From: Nelumbo lutea
Lineage: Eukaryota; Streptophyta; Magnoliopsida; Proteales; Nelumbonaceae
Direction: 5' to 3'
Length of the DNA: 64,000 nt
NCBI GenBank assembly: GCA_022828595.1
Contig: JAKGHH010000001.1
Coordinates: forward strand, 211,185,848 to 211,249,847
Part shown: piece after piece, positions 38,101-47,136 of the stretch
How the letters are laid out: every line of letters starts with the position of its first letter
How positions within the stretch are numbered: position 1 is the first letter of the stretch
The notes under the pieces: generated by a model
Databases searched by the model: none
The model's input: only the letters and a program-made list of their open reading frames with translations
Told to the model about the DNA's origin: nothing
Position numbers and translations under genes: made by a program

Positions 38101-41100
38101 CAATGGGTTGGGGAGATTCTAGTATATTGGAGTGACTACCCCTATTACAAGGGCTCAAAATGGCAAGATCTCGTAGCTATGGAAGCCTAGAAATTGAAGG
38201 AGATTCTATGTTGAGGAAGATGTTAAGAGAGGCAAGATCCCAGATCTAATTGTTCCAATGGATTAGAAGATAAATGAAATAGCTAATTGTCTAGCTAGAA
38301 ATGGGGTTCAAAGGGAAGTACTGTATTCGGGTTCAACACCCCTCAAAGGGTGTGAGGGGCAACAATTACACAGTCCAGGGATATGCACGTCTATTTTATT
38401 ATGTACTTATACCTATACATTTTAACTTTCTTTTTTTGAAGTAATATCTTATGATTTTATTAAAAGAACCAAAGAATTGTTCAGCCAAACTGGCACCCCT
38501 ACAACCAAGGCATTACAGCCTCCAACCCACGCTAATATCAACTTTTACATATCTGTTTTTTTTTTTTGGAAAAAGTTATTTTACATGTCCATGTTATGAT
38601 GTGTTATACATCATCATCATCTAAACCTTGACCCAACTTATATTGGGCCGGCAATATGAATCTTTTTTTTTTTTTGAAGATAAATAAAAAAGAAAATTTT
38701 ATTGCTGAAAATGAAAGATACATCTAACACAAGTGACCAGGAGTCACCCAACAGAACAACATAAAGAATACATCACAGGTGACCAGGGTTGGCTACATGA
38801 ATCTTGTTTCACCATATGCTGTGTTACATAATTTCCCCAAAATAGTTACTGATAAAAAAAAAAATCCCCAAAATAGTTCTGATGTTTACCCCTTGCTTAG
38901 ACAATGTATCAGCCAAAACATTGTTGATCTCCTTAACTGTTTGAATGCTACATAGTCCCCTTCCCAATTCTTGAAGCTCCTTCATTGAGCTCCAGTGATG
39001 CCAAATGACTTGCCTTCTGTTGGTTAACCATCCCACAACCATTTCCAAGTCTCTTTCCACCGCTAGTTTACTGAAGATTTTCTGCCTTCTATTCTTACCC
39101 CTGCAACACTGCTTTTAATTCTACTATGGTTGAGTCCACAAGTCCAAATGGACCTGAAAAGAACCGTAGGATCATGCCACTACAGTCCCTAAAGGCTCCC
39201 CCAATACCAGATGACCCAGATTGCCCCAGATACTTCCATCAAAATTCAGCTTGACCCTGTTAGGTGCAGTGGTCCCCATTGTGCTGAACTGCTATTCCTT
39301 TGCAAGGATGAGTTGGCTATCTAATTCAATCTTCTATTTAGGTCTTCTACCAAGAAACACTGCAAGTGCTGAGTGTTTTTATGCCATTAACTGTCCTGAG
39401 GACTAAACTTTCTATCACATCACATCTCTTTGGGCCCTTTTGATCTCCTTGAAAATTCTTTTGTTCCTTTGTTCCCAAAAGTCCATAGGATGGATGCCTT
39501 TACATCTCCATGCATAGTATTCTTCCTATACATTTTAACTTTCCAGTTTTAATTTTAAATAAACAAAACTCTCAAGTTCCCATTCAAAAAAAAATTGTCC
39601 TACACTATTTCATTAATCTAGTGGCCTGAGTATGACTTCTGTCAAAATAGTATTTAGGATAATCATTGTATATAGTCATGTAGCTCACATGAGCAGAAAG
39701 GACCACTACAATTGTTGTAATCAAATACAATTCAATTGATCAAAATTCAGGGTTCTCAAAATGGAAAGGACTTTTTTATTAGTTTATGGACATAAGGAAT
39801 TAGAAGTACAACCACCCTATGAAGCATTGAAGCTCACTAACTTTAGAACAATTGCTAAAAGAGTAAGAAACATATGCAGGTTTCCAATCACCTAGTTTGC
39901 AAACTCTTTATCATTCCATGCAAACACCCAACTCATTAATCTGTATCCTAGTGAGAAAGAAAGAAAAAGAAACCAATCTCTTCATACAGACGGAAAAACT
40001 GATTGGTAATGAAAAATCATTTGTCACATAACATGATGAAAAGAAGAACTATTCTGCGTACCGTTAATTGATCCAGAGTATCATATCCAGCAGCAACAAA
40101 GTTGGGGAATGAGGAGATCTTTTCAAGTATGGGAAGAACAAATGATGGGAGTTCACCTAGGTACTGCTTTGTATCAACATTCCTTGTCTGTAAAAAGAGT
40201 AAAAAAGGCTTAGTGTCTTGGAAGATGGAGCTTTGAGAAAAACATTTGTTATCAAACACTGGCTATGTTTGGTTTGAAGGAAAAAGTAGGGAAAGGAAAG
40301 GAAGGGAAACCTTTACAAATCTTGTATAGGTTTCCCTGCATTTCTCTTCCTTTCCTTACTCTTTCCTTCAAACCAAACATAGCGTAAAAGAAAAATCTTG
40401 TCTTACAGTGAAAAATAACTAAACAATCAAGATTATAAACATAATATCTAGGATACCTGATTGAGAAAAGGTACAATTTATTACTGTGCCTTCTGATGGA
40501 TTGGCAAATTTCTAATAGCATTGTTGAATTCATATCCTTACCATATTAAATATGAAAATTCATAACAATTGATAGAAAAATAGTTGCCCCAAACTACACG
40601 ATGATAAGAGAAACTATTAAAAGCATGGTTGAAAATAGGAAAAGTTGCTGCAGTAAATTTAAAATCTTCAAGTAGATACTTACTTCATACAGAAACTCAT
40701 AGCCATAATGCTGAACCCTTCTTTTTGCAAGACGTTTCCAAGGCCTGTTATCAACAGCGGCAAGGAGTTTCTGTAGAAAACAAAAACTAATGTGAATGAC
40801 ACAAGTGTGAGAAAGCATTTAGAAAATCATGCTTCGCAAAAGAACTGCAACAGAAAGATGCAAAAAAATGGAGGCAAACAAGTATCAAGAGATTCCCTAA
40901 CCTCCTCTTCTTTACTGGTGATAAAGTCATGAACCAAGTAAATGCCTGGAATCTTCAAATCTGAAGCCACCATATATACTGGAACTGAATCATTTACTTG
41001 AACCTAAGGAGACATGAATATATTCATGAACAATGAACAATGAACAGACAATAAAGATAAAGCATAAATATTGTTTTACAAACATCAGCACAAATCTTAC

Positions 41101-41879
41101 AGATTTATTTTCGAGTCTTTTTTATCATATATTACAGTCTACAAATGCAATATTTGTAAAATATGGCACTAACGAAGCAACATAGATGCATCAAATAGCC
41201 CCCATGTGGGAAAGATCCTAAAACTATGCCAAATCAGCTTGGTTAGGGGACATAACCATCCAGTCTCTAGAGCTATAGCATCATTTCGATGATAGGAATA
41301 ATGCATGTGGCAATAAGTTAACAAATTAAGCCCACAAATCAGATTTTTAAAATCTTCCTGATCCAACCTGGTAATTTCCTGGAAGAATTCATGAAATGAT
41401 GTACACTCTATTGCACATGTTCAATGTATACATTAGTCTATTAACAATAGGAAACATATAAATAGCTTGGATTAATGAATTTACTCGTGCAAAATGCAAA
41501 CTTGAAATGAATTTCAATGAAGGTAAAGCAAATAGAAGCTACAAAGATCCTGAGATTTTAAGTCTATTATTAAAACCTGAGAAGCTGGTCGGAGTATCGA
41601 GTAACGTATATGCAGAACACGGCCTCCAAGATCTTTGCAAGGATGTCCACTTAATGCCTTCAATGCTGCTTGGGCAGAGCTCTCTTCAAGGTAGGAAACA
41701 ATGACACGGGTACCAGATTCATCGGCTGGATAGACCCCTCCCACATTGCCAAATGTGCTGAACACTGATTCAATCTTGTCAAAAGATAAACCAACAGCAG
41801 GCCCACAGTTAGCTACGTACAGGTTGGGACTGGATTCACCATCTGATCCCTTGGGGCGGGTAAATCTTGATGTGACCAT
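26155..41879 (-). CDS. ALKBH8: ALKBH8-type RRM-AlkB dioxygenase
   Basis: Seven exons join in frame on the - strand: 41577-41879 (ATG at 41879), 40902-41003, 40684-40770, 40062-40187, 34576-34866, 27129-27194 and 26155-26211 (TAA). The product is 343 residues. Residues about 15-100 form an RRM ('[20 protein letters not shown]'); about 105-325 form an AlkB Fe(II)/2-oxoglutarate dioxygenase. Metal ligands are H219 and D221 (SPHIDTH) and probably H297; R318 and R324 (RRVSFTFR) fit the 2-oxoglutarate signature. The C-terminus is Cys-rich ([13 protein letters not shown]). ALKBH8 hydroxylates the mcm5U wobble uridine of tRNA; plants keep the methyltransferase in a separate TRM9 protein, and none is fused here. 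An ATG codon opens the RRM exon. Introns 4 (4.9 kb... net of exon edges 34867-40061) and 5 (27195-34575) are full of mobile elements. Confidence 0.94.
26212..27128 (-). other. ALKBH8 intron 6
   Basis: AT-rich intron. A short Tourist-type end pair (TTTGATTTGAAGG...TTCAAACCAAACACAGCC, about 26426-26470) is a probable mini-MITE. Nothing else is supported. Confidence 0.6.
27345..27365. repeat. (TA)n microsatellite
   Basis: About ten TA units in ALKBH8 intron 5, followed by an AT-rich tract. Confidence 0.9.
28234..28572. repeat. Tandem duplication of about 220 bp, unit 1 and start of unit 2
   Basis: Unit 1 spans about 28234-28453. Unit 2 starts near 28454 ('TGGACTCCTGAGATAACA' in both) and is cut at 28572 by the gypsy element; the rest of unit 2 continues at 33826 to about 33932 ('TACGGCAGCCAAAGAATTC'). 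The order of events is visible: duplication first, then insertion. Confidence 0.9.
28573..29020 (-). repeat. 3' LTR of gypsy element
   Basis: Direct repeat of 33364-33820; the element is on the - strand, so this is its 3' LTR. It begins TGTTATGGGCCCGGG on the + strand. The outer flank is CTCCA (28568-28572). Inside it abuts a purine tract ('TTAGGAGGGG' on the - strand). Confidence 0.92.
29027..33340 (-). pseudogene. Ty3/gypsy chromovirus-like gag-pol, broken
   Basis: On the - strand, Gag begins at ATG 33340 ('[18 protein letters not shown]', a coiled-coil start). The zinc knuckle has lost its first Cys ('[14 protein letters not shown]'). Protease has '[14 protein letters not shown]' (about 32200), RT has '[11 protein letters not shown]' (about 31260) and RNase H is degraded ('[17 protein letters not shown]', Asp changed to Asn). 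Integrase has '[13 protein letters not shown]', 'SDRDPVFTS' and '[14 protein letters not shown]' (29750-30070). A C-terminal chromodomain-like segment ('[15 protein letters not shown]', about 29095) ends the polyprotein, suggesting a Reina-like chromovirus. Stops at about 32948, 31468, 31045 and 30740, plus frame changes, inactivate it. Confidence 0.92.
33348..33360 (-). promoter_or_regulatory. Primer-binding site of gypsy element
   Basis: The - strand reads TGGTATCAGAGCC, the initiator tRNA-Met primer site, three bases inside the 5' LTR. Confidence 0.92.
33364..33820 (-). repeat. 5' LTR of gypsy element
   Basis: Matches 28573-29020 with scattered substitutions and a longer C tract (about 33435-33445). 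The outer duplication CTCCA is at 33821-33825. The visible differences between the LTRs suggest an older insertion than the copia element in BAM8. Confidence 0.92.
33933..34575 (-). other. ALKBH8 intron 5, upstream part
   Basis: Intron sequence between the gypsy-split duplication and exon 5. I see no element with defined ends. Confidence 0.55.
34997..35520 (+). mobile_element. Short LINE 3' end with open RNase H
   Basis: A 524-bp 5'-truncated LINE in ALKBH8 intron 4, antisense to the gene, flanked by AGATCATAGAACAT at 34983-34996 and 35521-35534. The RNase H frame is open to TAA at 35404-35406 and keeps '[11 protein letters not shown]', '[13 protein letters not shown]', '[12 protein letters not shown]' and '[10 protein letters not shown]', so all four acidic positions are present. 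The tail is 'GTTACTAATAAAAAAAAA'. It resembles 15935-16553 closely, indicating the same family. Confidence 0.92.
35893..36354. mobile_element. MULE-like MITE with purine tract
   Basis: The ends (GATGTGCTAAAAGGCATGGGAG and the complement of CATGTTTTAAAGCACTGATC) are related to those of 60994-61328. The flanks (GTCCCTAGT / ATCCCTACT) look like a decayed 9-bp duplication. Inside is a long A/G-only stretch (about 36068-36145). Confidence 0.6.
36355..37309 (-). other. ALKBH8 intron 4, middle
   Basis: Intron sequence with no gene or bounded element that I can support. Confidence 0.45.
37310..38045 (-). mobile_element. LINE 3' end (-) with internally duplicated RNase H
   Basis: On the - strand the pieces read '[13 protein letters not shown]', '[14 protein letters not shown]' and '[10 protein letters not shown]' followed by an AT-rich tail and a poly-T run (+ strand) near 37314. 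This is the RNase H end of an L1-like element. The part 37460-37752 is repeated in tandem at 37753-38045 with very few differences. Coding has stops. Confidence 0.82.
37460..38045. repeat. Tandem duplication, 293-bp unit
   Basis: Units 37460-37752 and 37753-38045 both begin CTCCAATCACTTGCTTTGCC and are nearly identical; the differences I see are CATGATAATT versus CATTATAATT and ATTACCTTTA versus ATTCCCTTTA. Confidence 0.95.
38100..38345 (+). mobile_element. LINE RNase H remnant (+)
   Basis: The + strand reads 'LEIEGDSML', then '[18 protein letters not shown]' with stops and shifts between, matching the last part of a LINE RNase H domain. No ends are found. Confidence 0.65.
38665..38796 (-). 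mobile_element. Short poly-A retroelement piece (-)
   Basis: Begins with a T tract on the + strand and is flanked by ATGAATCTT at 38656-38664 and 38797-38805. It resembles the untranslated 3' end of the local LINEs ('TTTTATTGCTGAAAATGAAAG'). It splits an older repeat containing 'CATCATCATCTAAACCTTG'. Confidence 0.6.
38848..38864 (+). mobile_element. 17-bp LINE tail insertion
   Basis: ACTGAT plus eleven A, flanked by TCCCCAAAATAGTT at 38834-38847 and 38865-38878. ACTGAT-A(n) is the 3' terminus of the LINEs found elsewhere here (for example near 60650), so this is best read as an extremely 5'-truncated insertion. Confidence 0.8.
40261..40384. mobile_element. Tourist-like MITE (ALKBH8 intron 3)
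   Basis: 124 bp with long inverted ends (GGCTATGTTTGGTTTGAAGG and its complement) and inner arms that also pair. It is the same length as, and close in sequence to, 42081-42204. TAA follows the right end; the left flank is ACT, so no clean duplication remains. Confidence 0.85.
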
Positions 41880-41896
41880 ATCCAGCAAATTCCCAC

Positions 41897-42656
41897 CTTA
41901 GAAAAAAAAAATGGAACTTGAAATTGCTTATAAAGAATTAAAATTACAAAACACTTGAATGATAAATCAAATAAATATCAGGTTACAAATTAATATTACA
42001 AAAACAAACAAAATTGCAAGGAAACCAAAAGACAAAAATCTAGAATACTATTCCATTAGTTTCAGAATATATTACGATTAGGCTATGTTTGGTTTGAAGG
42101 AAAAGGCAGGGAAAGGAAAGGAAGGGAAACATGTACAAACCTTGTATAGGTTTTCCTGCATTTCCCTTCCTTTTCCTACCTTTTCCTTCAAACCAAACAC
42201 AACCTTAATCAAAGTAACCATGAACTTAAGCATTTGTTTCCTTTTCTTTCGAGAGGAAATACAAATATGGAGCTGATATCGTACAGAAATTCCTGTTTTT
42301 CTAAACCAAGATGTGATGGTCATAAGCGTACTTCGTCTAACAACATTAAAACTTTTAGATAAACCAAATTCCACCAACAACATTAGTTTTTAAGATTAGT
42401 CGTAGACTTTTTTTCTCTTTCTTTCAGTGCTAATGGTTGTATATGGAATTGACGATCAAAATTGAGGACCAAGCATATACCGTCATAGATAGTTTAAATT
42501 TCTATTAAATACGGAGAAAAAATGCGATTTGAATTAGGGTTTTGATCAATTGAGCTTTAGAATTAATCTCAAGGCTCCAGTCCAGAAGGAATAAAGATAA
42601 ACATGCTTCCTTTTTAACCATGAGGAGAGACTCAGAGAGAGAGAGAGAGATCTTAC
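41897..42656 (-). other. Predicted 5' UTR intron of ALKBH8
   Basis: An acceptor (TTTCTAAG, AG at 41897-41898) lies 18 bases upstream of the ATG. A consensus donor CCCTC|GTAAGATC lies at 42656/42657. The intron would carry a Tourist MITE and a (GA)n tract near 42634-42650. The leader exon would lie at about 42657-42830. This rests on splice motifs only. Confidence 0.5.
42081..42204. mobile_element. Tourist-like MITE with TTA duplication
   Basis: Ends GGCTATGTTTGGTTTGAAGG and CCTTCAAACCAAACACAACC, flanked by TTA at 42078-42080 and 42205-42207, as for PIF/Harbinger MITEs. The arms pair along most of the length with an AAGG/CCTT-rich core. Confidence 0.9.
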
Positions 42657-43267
42657 GAGGGCAGCAGTTGTGTATATACGAACGAAGAAGACGGCAACGG
42701 CAGCAAGAGTCGGAATTCAAAAATAAGAAGGGGCCTAAGCAGAAACCGAACCGACTGAATTTTAACTCGACAGTCGACATTAATAGATGCAACCCGACCC
42801 GACACAGAGAAGCATTGAACCAGTATGCATATGGGTCCAGATGAGGATGCCACGTGTTGAATCATCGTTAATGATGGGATCGACAATTAGGTATATATTT
42901 AACATCGATGTCTTTTTTTTTTTTTTAAACATTGCTACTAGATAATACATTTTTTGGAGCAACAACAAATTTTTTTCTATTTGTTACCAATGCTCCTTGT
43001 GTCACATCATTATTCTATTGGCAGCAATAAATTGCAACTCTAGAAAACACCAAATTTAACGTTGCTCCAAGCCATGCCTTCCAGATTTTCAAGGTATGGC
43101 TTGGAGCACCATATTTTATAGAAAACAATTTCAAACAAATGCTCATTTTCTGGAGCATTGCTTTTTCTGACATCGCACTGATGTGGCACTGTATTTTAGA
43201 GCAACAGCAACAATGCCAAACAGATGTTAGATGGGTCCCAGCTGATAAACATCATAATAAAAACATA

Positions 43268-43722
43268 AGGCTTATTTTGGAAGGAGTACAGATACAAATA
43301 TGTAAAATGCAAATACATACAAAATAATGCAAAATACATGGCTTTGCGCTCTACATATTTGTGTTTGTACTCATTCCAAAATGAGGAAAGAGTACAAATA
43401 CAAATATTTAGAATGCAAAACTTTATAATTTGTATTATTTTGTATGCATTTGCACTGTGCATATTTGTATTTGTACTCCTTTCAAACTCAGCCTTAGACT
43501 CCATTTGGAAGGAATACAAATACAAATATGTAGAGTGCAAAACTTTGTATTTTGTACTATTTAGTATATATTTGTATTTATACTCCTTCCAAATTGAACC
43601 TTAAGCTCAGCTTGAAAGGAGTATAAATACAAATTTGTAGAGTACAAAGCCTTACACTTTACATTATTTTGTATGTATTTGTATTGTACATATTTGTATT
43701 TGTACTCCTTCCAAACTGAGCC
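43268..43722. repeat. Tandem array of four hairpin MITEs
   Basis: Four head-to-tail palindromic units of roughly 100-120 bp: about 43268-43385, 43383-43490, 43498-43596 and 43602-43722. Each opens with a form of GGAAGGAGTACAAATACAAAT and closes with its complement ATTTGTATTTGTACTCCTTCC. The units are diverged. They lie upstream of ALKBH8. Confidence 0.85.
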
Positions 43723-45300
43723 TTTAAGGTAAAACATAAGGGTAAATTGCAAATTAGCACAAGGACTAGTCTCATTTCATTGGAAACTTTAAAATGCAAT
43801 TGTATCTGAATTCTTGAAAATTGACAACTTAGAACCCATAATTAGAATTTTGCCAGTATTTGTATATGATAGATTGGGATATGCTCCTTAGGGTGGTTCA
43901 GATTAAATGTCAAAGCGGTCAAACCGACCAAACCAGCCCGACCCAACCTGAGTTGGCCGGTTTTTCAAAACCACCGGTCGGTTTCGGTTTGTATGAGAAA
44001 ATAAATGACAATTCGGTTCGATTTCGGTTTTCAGAACCGATCCTATATGTTTAAGTAATTATTAATTAGTCCCTACCCTATATGTTAAATGTTGATATAT
44101 TTTATTTTTGTTTGTTTGAACTTAAAAAAAAAATTGGTTATTTATGATAAAAACTAAAAAGTAAAACCAATACAAAATATAATATAATGGTACAATATTT
44201 AATTCAGTTTTGTATAAATTTAAATAAATATTGACCAAAAAAAAGTTTTGCATAAAAACTAATCGATTTAAATATATATTTTGATTTTGCATAAAAACTA
44301 AAAAGAAATAAACTTAAATATAAATAGATATTTTAATTTAAAATATATATAAAAGCTGGTTAAATCGATAAACTAACACAAACCGACCCTTCATGTTTGG
44401 GTCAGTTTTACTTCAGGGTCACTCGGTTTTGATTTATTCAATAAGTAAACTGACTAGGTTGGGTCAGTTGAAGAAAATGATTCAAACATACCCAACCCGA
44501 TCTGTGAACACCCCTACCCCAACCCAATCGGTGTAAGGTGCCATGTGTAAGGAGCAGATCCGGTCTCGTATATGATATACTTGCAATTTAAATTTTTATG
44601 AAAACATCCAAACTACCTTTTTTTTAATATTTTTGAAACCATTTTACTTTGGTTGCCATCCCAAGGGACAAAAATTACTTGTTTTCTCCAACAACATTAG
44701 CATCCCTTAGTATGGATTGAATAATTGAAAACAAGGATTACAATGACAGCATTCTAAATCCCTCTTTTCCGGCAATGATGTCATTTTCTCCAGCAACATT
44801 TATCCGTGTAGCTTCTTTGACAAAAAGCAATGGTTATTAGACAAAAAGGTTAGCATAAAGTAAACAATGGTGCCCAATTGCAATGAAAAGGGATTTAAAT
44901 ATGACTATTTTAGCTATTTCAAAATGATGATTCTCCTACCTATTCAAAACTCAAAGGGTATTTATGTCTTTTCATATGCCATTAACAATCTTGGAGTATA
45001 AAGTTCGGGTATTGAAGTGAGATTAACCCCAAAGTGTAAGTACTAATATGCAATTTACTCAATTATAGATGCTTTTAATGGTCTGATTACTATCTAAAAT
45101 TGTTAAAATGCCCGGATTTGGGCCAGTCTTAAGCTTTGTGAAAATTCGTGGGGATAGTTTGGACTATGTAATTTTTTTTTAGTAAAATAAACTATGTAAT
45201 TGATCTCATCTGCCTTTGCCTTTGATGAACCCATTGGAGGCCCATTAATTAGTTTTTTTTCTTTGAAACACTATACGGTACCAAGAGTTAAACTATCAAT
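43723..45300. other. Intergenic, AT-rich, with a hAT-like repeat
   Basis: No gene. Part of it (about 43889-44518) looks like a hAT-type non-autonomous element: it starts TAGGGTGGTTCAG, ends CTGTGAACACCCCTA, and has GGTTCGGT/CCAACCCG-rich subterminal repeats, but the 8-bp flanks do not match. Confidence 0.45.
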
Positions 45301-45850
45301 ATTGGGTTGTGCTGCCCGTGGCCTGACTTTGGACCGGCCCGGCATGATCGCATGACAGCACGTGGATCATGCCAGGTCCAGCGGCACAATCATGTTGGCT
45401 ATGCTGGGCCTGAGGTTTTAGGTCTGTGGGTCAGGCCGGCATGGCACGGCCTAGCACAGCCCATATATACTATTTATATTATATATATACATAATATAAT
45501 ATATTATATAAATTATAATTATATAATAATATAGTATATAATATATTAACAAAATAAACATTTATTTTCAATTTTATTATACTAATTTATTTAATTATTG
45601 TATATATAAGCAATTGTATACATCAAAATTCATTTAAAATTAAAATTTTAAGTTTTTTTCAATTTTTTAAATAAATAGCTTTGGCCCGGCCTAACCCAAG
45701 GCTTGACCCATGGACCAGCCCAACCCATGGCATGGCACGGGCCTGCTCGGGCTTGGGGCGTGGGCCGTACCGGGCCGACCCCCAAGTTTTCCCAAGGGAG
45801 GGTGGCACGGCTCAAGACAGCCACATGGCCCGTTTTACACCTCTACCCAC
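45301..45850. mobile_element. Possible hAT-like element with GC-rich ends and AT core
   Basis: Two GC-rich blocks full of GGCCCGGC/GGGCCGTG motifs (45310-45465 and 45680-45840) flank a very AT-rich core, and the right end reads GTTTTACACCTCTA. The short open frames inside are repeat-derived. Borders are unproven. Confidence 0.45.
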
Positions 45851-45880
45851 ACATGGGTATCAATCTGTATTTATATGGCA

Positions 45881-47128
45881 CAAGGTTCAAAGTATCGGAA
45901 ACACTATACGTATCGAAAAGGCAAATTTAAGAGATGTATCGGGATACGCATGGATACGGACAAAAAATTAAAATACACATGAAAATGCTATAAATACTCT
46001 TATAAATCATAAATAAACATCAATATCACTAAATATAAGACATAAATGAGCTATTTATGCATAAAAATAACACATTTTAGTGGGTTTTATGGAAAAAAAA
46101 CATATTATAATCAATAAACGGGAAGTTGGGAATATAAACATACTATCTAATTATGGACATAATAGATTAAGTAATTATTTTCATGTTTTATTCTAATTTT
46201 CTAAAAACTAAGTAATTATTTATTTTTATTCAAATAATTATTTTGCATGTTTTATTCTAAAAATTAAATTAAAATTAAGAAAAGTAAATACGTAACAAAA
46301 AACTGAATGGATTTATAGACATAAAAGATGAAATAATTATTTTTCATATTTTATTCTAAAAATTAAAAAAAAATAAATATCAATGTTTTAAAACACAGAG
46401 GCATTCCACTACCTAGAGGTGTGAAGCATAGCTCAAAATGCAAGAGGAATAAGCTTCCTTAAGAGGAGGAAGGGGGGATTTCATTTTTTTTCTTTATCTT
46501 TAATAAAAACTTTTATATTAAGAAAAATAAAAATGCATAATAGTTGTTAAAAGGGGGTCTTGTCAAAGTAGATGCGAGCTCGCCAAAGCGGAGCAAGACC
46601 CCCTTAACTAAAAAAAAAAAAAAAATTAGGCTACATTGAAAGGGGGATGGGGGGTGAAGTCCCCTAGCCGAAGGGGTAGGGGGCAAACCACTTTCTTTCC
46701 CCTTATCTTTTCTAACATTGGCTGAAAATGTAAAAGGAATTTGAAAAAACATATTTATTTTCACTCCACTTTTCACAACCTTGAAAAATTTGTTGAATAT
46801 TGCAAATTTATAGATGTTTTGGCAAATTTTTACAAGATTTGAGTCTTTAAAAAGGTTAAAAAGCTTTTTGAAGGGTTTGGGTAAACCCTCTTTCGAAGGG
46901 AGTTTTATTTGCGTTTTCGCCACAATAAAATCGTACTGTATCAATCGATACGCTCGGCCGATACACTATCAAAACGCACCGATACTCAACGATATGAGCA
47001 TGATACAGCCTCGATACGACAAATAGATACGACACATTCAATTTAGTACCATGTATCGTGCTAAAAACTTGCTAGAACAATACGTATCGACCGATATGAA
47101 CCGATACGTGATGAAATTTTGAACCTTG
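45881..47128. mobile_element. hAT-like TIR element, 1248 bp
   Basis: Inverted ends CAAGGTTCAAA and TTTGAACCTTG with a perfect 8-bp duplication ATATGGCA at 45873-45880 and 47129-47136. ATACG/CGATAC repeats lie near both ends. An older piece related to the MULE-like MITE family lies inside (about 46385-46480, 'AATGTTTTAAAACACAGAGG'). No transposase is seen. Confidence 0.87.
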
Positions 47129-47136
47129 ATATGGCA

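Larger units (their letters stand above)
38431..39524 (-). mobile_element. LINE (L1-like), - strand, with 19-bp target duplication
   Basis: Flanked by CCTATACATTTTAACTTTC at 38412-38430 and 39525-39543. The - strand reads '[20 protein letters not shown]' (about 39425-39485), an RNase H start near 39240, '[14 protein letters not shown]' and '[15 protein letters not shown]' (about 38890-39060). The poly-A end lies at 38431 on the - strand. At least two later insertions lie inside it, at about 38665-38796 and 38848-38864. Confidence 0.88.

Noticed and set aside
45307..45982. Overlapping Pro/Gly/Trp-rich frames on the + strand
   Set aside because: They lie in GC-rich repeats of a mobile element and overlap in all frames, so they are composition effects.
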